In this document: positions 33,881 through 40,970 of the stretch, piece after piece
How the letters are laid out: each line of letters opens with the position of its first letter
Position numbering within the stretch: position 1 is the stretch's first letter
Source: a virus
Strand: one strand, 5' to 3'
IMG/VR virus record: IMGVR_UViG_3300031951_009873
Location: 16,475 to 80,474 of that record
DNA length: 64,000 nt
Translations under genes and position numbers: made by a program
The notes under the pieces: generated by a model
The model's database searches: none
The model's input: only the letters and a program-made list of their open reading frames with translations
What the model was told of the DNA's origin: nothing

Positions 33881-34788
33881 AATATGAAAGAAGCATTTTG
33901 ATAAGAAGAACTTTACCAACTGTTGAGTTTGCACCAAGCTATTTTGGGCAGGTGTTGAAATTTCCACACCAAGGTGTTAGAAAATTTCACAATAACTATG
34001 ATAGTGAACGCTATCAGGATGTTGTAAAATTAGTTAGTGATTTGGAGATTTCTGAAGAGATATGGCCATATTATCACCTCGAAGAAGACTTTTACAAATA
34101 CAACTCTTTTGGTTATCGTACTTATGAATTGGATGAACTACAAAAATCTTTTGATATTGCTATAGGTTGTTGTTGTGTGGAGGGGTTAGGGTTAAGGCAG
34201 GAAGAAACCTGGGTACACCATTATGAAAAAAATACTGGCAGACAACTTGTTAACTTAGGAAAAGGTGGTACTGGATCAAACTACATTAATATAAACTTAA
34301 CTGCCTGGTTGAGTCATCGCCGGCGTCCAGACAGAGTTATCATTTTTTGGTCAGATCCAACCTCTAAAACAGTGTTTCGTGATAATGGTGATTTTACTAC
34401 ACTGCAATTTGGAAACCAACGTATACATCCAGTGGTTACTGATGGTGATGAGAACATAAATAAATGGTACAAAGCTGAACTACAAGACCGAGGCATTTCC
34501 AGTAATGAATTTGTCTTGACATATATGAGCACAAATGTTATGTTACACAGTAGTGGTATAGATGTTAGAAACTTTTTTCCTAGCATTTATTGGAAAGAAG
34601 AAGATGTAAGAAGTATAGAACAGTTCACCAACACCCAAGCTCACTATCTGGATTACAACAATGTTAGTGGCGGGTGGTCCTCTTTTCGTGATTATCAATA
34701 TTTTCCTTCATCTGACATGACTCATCATGGTTGGCAGCATCAAAAACCAATAGCAACTAAAATAGGTGAAATTTATGAAAATACCTGA
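33877..34788 (+). CDS. SGNH-like protein with Cys in the nucleophile motif (copy 10)
   Basis: 303 residues. Block I reads AIGCCCVEGLGLRQEETW, where other members read G-(D/C)-S-(F/x)-(T/x)-E-G: Cys stands at the catalytic Ser position. NLGKGGTGSNYI is the Gly block and VIIFWSDPTSKT the following strand. MTHHGWQHQKPIA near the end is the His region. Either a Cys-nucleophile variant or a non-catalytic homologue. I count it tenth, with the N-terminal domain of 16536 included. Confidence 0.6.
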   Translation: MKYERSILIRRTLPTVEFAPSYFGQVLKFPHQGVRKFHNNYDSERYQDVVKLVSDLEISEEIWPYYHLEEDFYKYNSFGYRTYELDELQKSFDIAIGCCCVEGLGLRQEETWVHHYEKNTGRQLVNLGKGGTGSNYININLTAWLSHRRRPDRVIIFWSDPTSKTVFRDNGDFTTLQFGNQRIHPVVTDGDENINKWYKAELQDRGISSNEFVLTYMSTNVMLHSSGIDVRNFFPSIYWKEEDVRSIEQFTNTQAHYLDYNNVSGGWSSFRDYQYFPSSDMTHHGWQHQKPIATKIGEIYENT

Positions 34789-35014
34789 TATTAAAGAAAT
34801 CATTACCGCTTGGCATCATGCAGCCAACCCTACACCAGAACAACGAGAATTGGCTGAGTATCGTGGTTCTATTTGTGAGAGATGTGAACATAAAGAGTTC
34901 CGAACACTTATCAGATTCTATGTGTGTGGAGCATGTGGGTGTCCAATATCAAAGAAAATATACAGTCCCAAACCAGGCCCAGAAGCTTGTCCTAAAGAGA
35001 AGTGGGATAAATAA
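34775..35014 (+). CDS. Small zinc-ribbon protein
   Basis: About 79 residues. Four cysteines in two pairs, CERCEHK and CGACGCP, with a fifth Cys near the end, suggest a rubredoxin-like or zinc-ribbon fold. ATG 34775 has an AGG-containing site about 8 bases upstream; GTG 34766 is the alternative. Similar short zinc proteins are common in T4-like phages. Role unknown. Confidence 0.6.
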   Translation: MKIPDIKEIITAWHHAANPTPEQRELAEYRGSICERCEHKEFRTLIRFYVCGACGCPISKKIYSPKPGPEACPKEKWDK

Positions 35015-35033
35015 CGTAATTTATTAGTATTGC

Positions 35034-35043
35034 GATATTTATA
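35034..35043 (+). promoter_or_regulatory. GATATTTATA box
   Basis: GATATTTATA lies 38 bases before the first structural gene of the next block (35072). The box contains TATTTATA, the reverse complement of the T4 late-promoter sequence TATAAATA; on the + strand the overlapping TATACT (35040-35045) could be a -10 element. Confidence 0.35.
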
Positions 35044-35071
35044 CTAGTACACTTTAAGAGTAAACCACAGT

Positions 35072-36508
35072 ATGGGATTCATAAACCAATTCTCACGCAA
35101 CGTAAATACACGGACAGAAACCGTCATCTCTAAAGATGCGGGGTCACCTGATATTGCAAGTTCCTCGCTCCAAACAATGGGTGGGGCATTTGTGTTATTG
35201 GATGCCAAGGTGTCCACAAACCCACCAGTACGACTTAGATTATATACAGATTCATCCAGTATGGTTATAGATGCTAACCGTGCAGCTGGAAACTTTAATC
35301 TTTCCCAATCTGTAGGATTAATTGCAGATATCAATCTCACCACAACAGAAAAACTAGTATTTGCACCGCCGGTAATCGGACACACCAACGCTGGTGGGGA
35401 GGTGTGGTATAATCTAAGTGGGTCAGGGTTACAAAATGTTACCCTCACTACCTACGCTTTAAGTAATATAGGTGACAGTGAAGATAACAAAGAGGCTATT
35501 CATATCAGTGGGTCACAAGTATTGGTCACAGGTGGGTCGATATACGGAGTTAGTGGAAGTATTACCACCCCAAAGAGTTTTGCAATCTTGAAGGCTAAGG
35601 GTACTTATAATTTCAATGTAGACCAACAATGGGAACGTGGGCTCGCATCGTTTGATCTTGATGGTTGGGAATTTTGGCAAACTCGTTCTCTAACAAGTGA
35701 ATTACACACAACCACTGACCCAACAAAAGTAACCCAACAATTCCCAGAAATTCCAGTCGGGTCTACATTATATGCTGGACAAATTGCAACACGTACCGGA
35801 ACATTCTGGAAAGATGGTAATTTCTACTACTTACCGGTAGACGTAGGAAATGTGTATAGAATTTCTGGTTGGGTATATGGCACGTATGATGGTACTGCTA
35901 ACGATACATTATTTGGTAACTATGATATTGGATTTTTAGTCATCGGCGCAGATGCTGGAAATAATCTAATACCCGATTATACCTTTGCACGAACCGCTCC
36001 TGCTCCTCGTTGGCAATATGTATCTGCCGACTTTACCGTTGGAGCAGGTACTTCATCTTTGGTTGTTGGAACATTTATTGATGGACCATATCCAGCAGGT
36101 TATGGATACGGTGCACCAGTATGTACCTCCCCAACGTATGATTTTCAACCAATGGTATGTCCTGGATACGCTTGGTATACTGGATTTACCGTAGAAAATG
36201 TAACTGATTTTGCTAGTAGATTACGACTATATTCTACGGATATTGAAGATGTACCTTTAGCAGAACAAATCAGACCGTTCGGAAATGTTCCAAACTCTGG
36301 GTCAAAACTTATCGCTGATATGATGTTTGATTCTGCAAGTTATCATTATCCGTTAGTTCCTGTATTGGAAGGATTTACTTGGGAAGACCCTAATTATAGT
36401 CCTGGTGTCAACCGTACCAGTTACATACTAGAAAATTTATCTGCGGTAGCCACAGTATATTCTGGTTCATTAAACGCAGACCTTACCATTTATAACTTAG
36501 AAGATTAA
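35072..36508 (+). CDS. Virion structural protein, unrecognised
   Basis: 478 residues, beta-rich with many Ser, Thr, Gly and Asn and few charged patches, like phage appendage or neck proteins. No domain is recognised. The middle (about 190-340) contains an aromatic-rich stretch reminiscent of carbohydrate-binding modules, for example FWQTRSL and WVYGTYDGTAND. It heads the structural block and is followed by three collagen-like proteins, so a tail-fibre or whisker role is likely. Confidence 0.55.
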   Translation: MGFINQFSRNVNTRTETVISKDAGSPDIASSSLQTMGGAFVLLDAKVSTNPPVRLRLYTDSSSMVIDANRAAGNFNLSQSVGLIADINLTTTEKLVFAPPVIGHTNAGGEVWYNLSGSGLQNVTLTTYALSNIGDSEDNKEAIHISGSQVLVTGGSIYGVSGSITTPKSFAILKAKGTYNFNVDQQWERGLASFDLDGWEFWQTRSLTSELHTTTDPTKVTQQFPEIPVGSTLYAGQIATRTGTFWKDGNFYYLPVDVGNVYRISGWVYGTYDGTANDTLFGNYDIGFLVIGADAGNNLIPDYTFARTAPAPRWQYVSADFTVGAGTSSLVVGTFIDGPYPAGYGYGAPVCTSPTYDFQPMVCPGYAWYTGFTVENVTDFASRLRLYSTDIEDVPLAEQIRPFGNVPNSGSKLIADMMFDSASYHYPLVPVLEGFTWEDPNYSPGVNRTSYILENLSAVATVYSGSLNADLTIYNLED

Positions 36509-36511
36509 CCT

Positions 36512-36775
36512 ATGCGTTTTTATCCATTTGGGTCCAGTTCGCTAAACCAGATATATAATACTACACTTGCGACCACTGCCTCGTTGTCAACTTATGCAGC
36601 ATCTGCGAGTTTCGCAACACGCATACTCAGTGCATCGTTTGCAATTTCTGGTTCACGTGGAATTGCTGGTACAGACGGTAGTTGTAGTTTCACCCCAGGA
36701 CTTACAGGCGACATAGGAATTCAAGGAATTGGTGGTTCGGCTGGTGGGGTATCCTTAGCAGTAGGAGTACCATAA
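36512..36775 (+). CDS. Short collagen-like fibre protein
   Basis: 87 residues. It starts MRFYPFGSSS, followed by a small-residue S/A repeat (ASASFATRILSASFA) typical of phage fibre shafts, then a short Gly-X-X run (GSRGIAGTDG; GLTGDIGIQGIGG). One of three tandem genes with similar layout. A trimeric fibre or head/tail decoration is likely. Confidence 0.6.
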   Translation: MRFYPFGSSSLNQIYNTTLATTASLSTYAASASFATRILSASFAISGSRGIAGTDGSCSFTPGLTGDIGIQGIGGSAGGVSLAVGVP

Positions 36776-36776
36776 C

Positions 36777-37331
36777 ATGCAATTTTATCCGAATACTATC
36801 TCCGTAAATGAAGTAGCATTTGCTGTAAGTGCTAGTATCGCTAGATCCGGCTCACTTATTGAAAAGTTTGCTGCTGTACCTATAACCGCAAGTTTGGCAT
36901 TAAATATAAGAGGGTCAACTGGAACTGCGGGCACTAACGCAGGACCAATATCTGGGCCAAAGGGGGCACAAGGACAACGAGGTGTAACTGGTCTGCGTGG
37001 AGATAGCGTATATCTTCTCTCCAGTTCATGGCATGATGAAAGTAAAGGTGGGGCTTCTTGTTCATCAGCACCAGCAAATTGTTATCCGTATGATTTCTGG
37101 CCATCCTATAGAGTAGGAGGAGTCAGATTCTGCGACTACAGTGGTGTTTATATTACGTATTATAGTACAGATCTTACTTTGGGAGCAGGAAGTCCAATGT
37201 TCTATAATGAGGTGTGTACGAATCCTGCGCTTGACCAGAAACTTGGTGCATATCAGATTGAACAAACAGTATACAACACAGATGCAAACGGCGACTTAGT
37301 AATAGTAGGTTCATGCGAGCAATCACTATAA
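36777..37331 (+). CDS. Collagen-like fibre protein with C-terminal domain
   Basis: 184 residues. N-terminus MQFYPNTIS, then S/A-rich shaft, then collagen-type repeats (GSTGTAGTNAGP, GPKGAQGQRGVTGLRG), then about 90 residues with several Cys (GGASCSSAPANCYP) forming a likely globular tip. Same layout as its neighbours but with an added C-terminal domain, so it may carry receptor binding. Confidence 0.6.
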   Translation: MQFYPNTISVNEVAFAVSASIARSGSLIEKFAAVPITASLALNIRGSTGTAGTNAGPISGPKGAQGQRGVTGLRGDSVYLLSSSWHDESKGGASCSSAPANCYPYDFWPSYRVGGVRFCDYSGVYITYYSTDLTLGAGSPMFYNEVCTNPALDQKLGAYQIEQTVYNTDANGDLVIVGSCEQSL

Positions 37332-37343
37332 AATAATTTAAAT

Positions 37344-37844
37344 ATGTCATACTATTTTCCATTCGGTGGTAGTCAAGCAACTACAACACAGAACATAAGT
37401 CATTCATTATCAGCAGCAACCGCTAGTGCACCAACGTCAAACAGTACCACAGCAATTACTGCATCTTGGGCAGCAACAACTAAATTTACACCAGAATCGG
37501 GGTTTGCTGGGTTAAATGTAACTTTGGAAGGATGTCAAACCGCTTCAGCTGCAAATCCGTCATTACTGGTATCTGGTGCTACTGGAAATCAAGGACCATC
37601 GGGGTCAAACGGAACTAATATACTAACGTGTCCAGATGGTACTGTTCGGTGTATGGCGTTAGAACCTTCATTATCCGCACAGTTTTTTATTGGTGGTATA
37701 CGAGGTGCGAACTATAATGTCCCATCGGGGTCACAGTATAGTATTGTCTGTATGCAAATTCCAACCACCTGTAGCGCAGCACAAGCATTAGCTGGTTGTC
37801 CAGATTCCTTGTATATACCTACTCCACGACCAAGCATCCCTTGA
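37344..37844 (+). CDS. Collagen-like fibre protein, third copy
   Basis: 166 residues starting MSYYFPFGGSQ, like the YPFG start of 36512. S/A/T-rich shaft with ATASA and TASWA units, a short GATGNQGPSGSNG collagen-like run, and a Cys-containing C-terminal domain (CMQIPTTCSAAQALAGC). Its TGA stop lies inside the -35 box of the next promoter. Confidence 0.6.
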   Translation: MSYYFPFGGSQATTTQNISHSLSAATASAPTSNSTTAITASWAATTKFTPESGFAGLNVTLEGCQTASAANPSLLVSGATGNQGPSGSNGTNILTCPDGTVRCMALEPSLSAQFFIGGIRGANYNVPSGSQYSIVCMQIPTTCSAAQALAGCPDSLYIPTPRPSIP

Positions 37845-37869
37845 CAAATAATAAACTATATTTTAAATT
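37841..37869 (+). promoter_or_regulatory. Sigma70-like promoter
   Basis: TTGACA (37841-37846), 17-base spacer, TAAATT (37864-37869). The -35 is perfect, the -10 moderate. The stop codon of the preceding gene is read from within TTGACA (TGA 37842-37844). Expected to drive 37897 and the helicase gene inside the structural block. Confidence 0.65.
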
Positions 37870-37896
37870 TAATTAAACACCAACAAAAGGTAATTT

Positions 37897-38121
37897 ATGG
37901 CACAAACGGTTCCACTACCAACAGCATTACGTAGTTTAATTGAAAGTAATAATCAATTATTAAAAATGTATCAATCTGATTTGACTAAGCAAGTTATGCA
38001 AGCAAATGAAGAAATGATGCGAATGTTGAATCTTAACCCAAGTGAGGGGTGGAGATTAGATTTAGATAGTCTCACATATGTCAAGGTAGAAAATACTGAT
38101 GCTACATCAGTCAGCGAATAA
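37897..38121 (+). CDS. Small protein of unknown function
   Basis: 74 residues, mostly helical by appearance (LRSLIESNNQLLKMYQ and KQVMQANEEMMRMLN), with a short C-terminal part GWRLDLDSLTYVKVE. No homologue recognised. Its own promoter lies upstream and its end overlaps the helicase gene by 23 bases, suggesting coupled expression and perhaps a role as helicase partner. Confidence 0.6.
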   Translation: MAQTVPLPTALRSLIESNNQLLKMYQSDLTKQVMQANEEMMRMLNLNPSEGWRLDLDSLTYVKVENTDATSVSE

Positions 38122-39985
38122 CGCGATACTGACATTCGGGAAGTTCAGAGGACACTCACTCGCCCACATATATTATAATAATCAGTCATACCTAACTTGG
38201 ATGACGCAGACTGTCGGGATTCCCGAAGTCTGGAAAGAAGCGGCGACATTGACTCTTAAAGGTGAAGATATCTCGCACTTAAAGATAGCGAGAACCAATA
38301 ATCCGACTGTCACCAATACACCACAAACATCTACAGATACCACAGTTACTATTCATTTAAAGGATAGTAAAACTGCGGTTGTTGTTATGCCATATAATCC
38401 CAACTTGATGGCAAAGTTCAAGTATGAAGTGGATGGTCGGAAATGGAACGGGGAAGAAAAGTGGTGGGAGTTTCCTGCGGTACATCTCCCCAAAGCATTT
38501 AATGTATTCGGTCCAACCAATATCAAATGTGATGACAAGGTATTGAACTTACTGGAGAAACTCAAAGACCGCCGTGAGGATTTAGACGAAATACGTGTGA
38601 AAGAAGATGTAGAATTTGACATTAAGGGGATGCAACTCCAACTCTATCCATACCAGAAAGTCGGTGTCAAGTTCGTCGAACGAGCAGATGGTCGTTGCTT
38701 GATTGCCGATGCGCCTGGGTTGGGTAAGACTGCACAAGCTATTGGATTTGCCCAACACAAGAAACTCAAAACCATTATCGTCTGTCCTTTATCAGTCGTG
38801 GTCAATTGGAAGCGTGAAATCAAAAAGTTCACGGGCAAAGATGCCACCATCTGGGATAGTAAGAGTTATGATGGAAAGCTGTCGAATCAGTTCCACATCG
38901 TCCATTATGATGCGGTCGGTAAGGTGGTCAATGATTTACGAAAGCAAGAGTTTGACCTGCTGGTATGTGACGAGGCTACCTATCTAAAAAACAGACAAAC
39001 CATCAGAGCAAAGTCTATTTTAGGTTCTTATAAAGAACGACGAAAATATCCCGGCATTAAAACGAAGTACTGCTTATTCCTCACTGGTACTCCCGTGATG
39101 TCTCGTCCAATCGAAGCGTTCGCTTTGTTGAACTTCCTTGACAAAGAGCGTTTCAATAATTTCTTCCACTTCACCCAACGATACGGTGGATGGAAAGGAG
39201 AAGCCCCCCGTAATCTCCAAGACTTGCATGACCGTACAAAGGATTTGGTTATCCGCAGAAAGAAAGAACAAATATTGACGGAACTTCCAGCAAAACAACG
39301 CAATGACTTGTATGTGGAATTGACGAAGGACGAACAAAAGCAGTACAAGGAATTATTAAGAGAAGTCTTTGGTCGTTGGAAGGTGGAGAAACCTACCATT
39401 GGTCACATGCCAAAGATTCAAAGTTTCTTGATTGAAAAGAAGATTCCACGGTTGGTGGAGATGGTGGATGAATTCTTAGATAACGATAAACCTATCCTCA
39501 TTTTCAGTAATTATCTTGCTCCATTGAAGTTCTTGGCTGAACAATACGGAGATAAGGCGGCAATGTTGACGGGTGAGATGAATAGTAAGGAACGTCAACA
39601 TACTATTGACCGATTAACCAAGGGTGAAGCAAAAGTCGGACTATTCAGTTTGATGGCAGCAGGTATGGGTATTGACGGACTCCAACATCAGATAGATACA
39701 GTTGTTTTTCTCAATTGTGATTGGGTTCCCGCAAACCACGAACAAGCAGAGGACAGAACCCACCGCATCGGTCAAAAGGGTCAAGTTCAAGTCTATTATA
39801 TGTTATGCGCCGATACCATTGACGAATATATGCGGGATATCCTTAAAGAGAAGCAGCAGGTGGCAGACTTGGTGGTGGACGGGGCGTTGGTCACCCCAGA
39901 ACGGTCAAAATCGTATTTTAAGGAGTTTGTCAGTAAAATAAATCAGGTTTATAAGCAGGATATTTCTACTAAAAACGTGGAGTAA
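38099..39985 (+). CDS. SNF2/SMARCAL1-like DNA helicase
   Basis: 628 residues. Residues 10-35 (LTFGKFRGHSLAHIYY, YLTWM) match the small module found in exonuclease-X-like and DUF3820 proteins. Residues 90-140 resemble a HARP annealing module (VVVMPYNPNLMAKFK ... KWWEFP). The motor has Walker A DAPGLGKT (204-211), Walker B DEAT (291-294), TGTP (329-332) and motif VI QAEDRTHRIGQ. It probably anneals or remodels forked or single-stranded DNA, in the place of T4 UvsW. Its location inside the tail region is unusual; it has a host-type promoter upstream. Confidence 0.88.
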   Translation: MLHQSANNAILTFGKFRGHSLAHIYYNNQSYLTWMTQTVGIPEVWKEAATLTLKGEDISHLKIARTNNPTVTNTPQTSTDTTVTIHLKDSKTAVVVMPYNPNLMAKFKYEVDGRKWNGEEKWWEFPAVHLPKAFNVFGPTNIKCDDKVLNLLEKLKDRREDLDEIRVKEDVEFDIKGMQLQLYPYQKVGVKFVERADGRCLIADAPGLGKTAQAIGFAQHKKLKTIIVCPLSVVVNWKREIKKFTGKDATIWDSKSYDGKLSNQFHIVHYDAVGKVVNDLRKQEFDLLVCDEATYLKNRQTIRAKSILGSYKERRKYPGIKTKYCLFLTGTPVMSRPIEAFALLNFLDKERFNNFFHFTQRYGGWKGEAPRNLQDLHDRTKDLVIRRKKEQILTELPAKQRNDLYVELTKDEQKQYKELLREVFGRWKVEKPTIGHMPKIQSFLIEKKIPRLVEMVDEFLDNDKPILIFSNYLAPLKFLAEQYGDKAAMLTGEMNSKERQHTIDRLTKGEAKVGLFSLMAAGMGIDGLQHQIDTVVFLNCDWVPANHEQAEDRTHRIGQKGQVQVYYMLCADTIDEYMRDILKEKQQVADLVVDGALVTPERSKSYFKEFVSKINQVYKQDISTKNVE

Positions 39986-39986
39986 G

Positions 39987-39996
39987 GATATTTATA
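39987..39996 (+). promoter_or_regulatory. GATATTTATA box
   Basis: GATATTTATA one base after the helicase stop codon and 35 bases before the tail-assembly gene at 40031. Same sequence as at 35034, both ahead of structural genes, which suggests a late-gene signal. Confidence 0.4.
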
Positions 39997-40030
39997 TAGG
40001 TGGTAAAACCAAATAGTTTAAGGAGTTATT

Positions 40031-40783
40031 ATGGCAGAATACAATTTCCCGACAGAAACGATAGACCTTCCAAGTGGTGGGAAGTTCTATTCTGAGGGGA
40101 GTCCGTTACGAAGTGGAAAAGTCGATGTCAAGTATATGACCGCTAAGGAAGAAGATATCTTGACCTCGACCAATTTGATTCAAAAGGGTGTGGTCATTGA
40201 CAAATTGATGGAAAGTTTGATTGTCACACCAGGCGTCAAACCAGATGATTTATTGATTGGGGATTTAAATGCAGTAATGGTTGCCGCTCGTATTTTAGCA
40301 TACGGGAAGGAGTATCCAATTCAGTTGGTCTGTGGTACCTGCGTAACCAAGGTTGACCATAACGTTGACTTATCGAAGTTGGAAACCATTACCCCAGATA
40401 TACCAGCAGAAAACAGTGAGTATCAAGTCACTTTACCAACTGGTGTTGTAATTACATTTAAGTTATTGACTCGCGGTGATGAAAAGGATATTCAAGCAGA
40501 AGTTGAAGGAATGAAGAAGTTTAACAAGTCAATTGAAGGAGATTCCACTACCCGATTGAAGTATATGATTACTTCGGTTAATGGAAACAGTGACCGTAAA
40601 GTAGTTCGAGAATTTGTTGATGCAATGATTATTCGTGATGTACGAGCATTTCGTGAACACTATAAGAAGGTTTCTCCAGATGTCAACTTTGATTTAGATA
40701 TACAATGTTCTAACTGCGACGGTACAATTAAAGCGAGGATGCCCTTTGGGGCAAACTTTTTTTGGCCTGACTTCGGAACATAA
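40031..40783 (+). CDS. T4 gp26/gp51-type baseplate hub or tail chaperone protein
   Basis: 250 residues. Start EYNFPTETIDLPSGGKFY with a YMTAKEEDIL block matches the T4 baseplate family (gp26/gp51, PF12322). Two Cys pairs (VCGTC near 111-114 and CSNC near 228-231) suggest a zinc ribbon. The gene sits directly upstream of the tape-measure gene, the usual place of tail-assembly chaperones. Its end ANFFWPDFGT overlaps a second frame whose product reads on as the missing C-terminus of the family, so a longer fusion may be made. TTAAGGAG ribosome site before ATG. Confidence 0.78.
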   Translation: MAEYNFPTETIDLPSGGKFYSEGSPLRSGKVDVKYMTAKEEDILTSTNLIQKGVVIDKLMESLIVTPGVKPDDLLIGDLNAVMVAARILAYGKEYPIQLVCGTCVTKVDHNVDLSKLETITPDIPAENSEYQVTLPTGVVITFKLLTRGDEKDIQAEVEGMKKFNKSIEGDSTTRLKYMITSVNGNSDRKVVREFVDAMIIRDVRAFREHYKKVSPDVNFDLDIQCSNCDGTIKARMPFGANFFWPDFGT

Positions 40784-40967
40784 GGTCGATATCCACAAGA
40801 CGTTGTTTACAATGGCGTATTATAGTAATGGAGCGTTTGATTTCCAACAAGTGTATAATATGCCGGTCTATTTACGAACCTTCCATATGAAACAATTGGA
40901 AGATGCAAAAACCAAAGAAGCAGAAGCGGTAAAGTCGGCACAAAAAAGTAGACCTTCAAAGAGATAG
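40746..40967 (+). CDS. Second frame of the gp26/gp51-type gene (likely +1 frameshift extension)
   Basis: The frame lies +1 relative to 40031 and is open from before the overlap. It reads EHKVDIHKTLFTMAYY, then FQQVYNMPVYLRTFHMKQL, then a charged tail. The VYNMPVYLR type segment is what I expect at the C-terminus of gp26-like proteins (family recollection). The first ATG (40812) has no good ribosome site; the frame otherwise begins at a TTG (40746). Either a separate small gene starting at 40812 or, more likely to me, the second part of a frameshifted fusion. Confidence 0.6.
   Translation: MGQTFFGLTSEHKVDIHKTLFTMAYYSNGAFDFQQVYNMPVYLRTFHMKQLEDAKTKEAEAVKSAQKSRPSKR
40757..40783 (+). other. Candidate +1 frameshift site
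   Basis: A run of seven T (40757-40763) is read TTT TTT TGG in the first frame. Skipping one base gives TTT TTT GGC and enters the second frame. The alternative is slippage at the end, ACA TAA G read as ACA AAG across the stop. A -1 shift would meet TGA at once and is excluded. Confidence 0.45.
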
Positions 40968-40970
40968 CAC

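Noticed and set aside
35034-35043. T4 late promoter (TATAAATA) on the minus strand
   Set aside because: The reverse complement of the GATATTTATA box contains TATAAATA, but no minus-strand gene exists downstream, so I report it only as an oriented + strand box of unknown role.
40812-40967. Independent 51-residue gene starting at ATG 40812
   Set aside because: Not excluded, but there is no ribosome site and similarity appears to begin upstream of the ATG; treated as part of the second frame.
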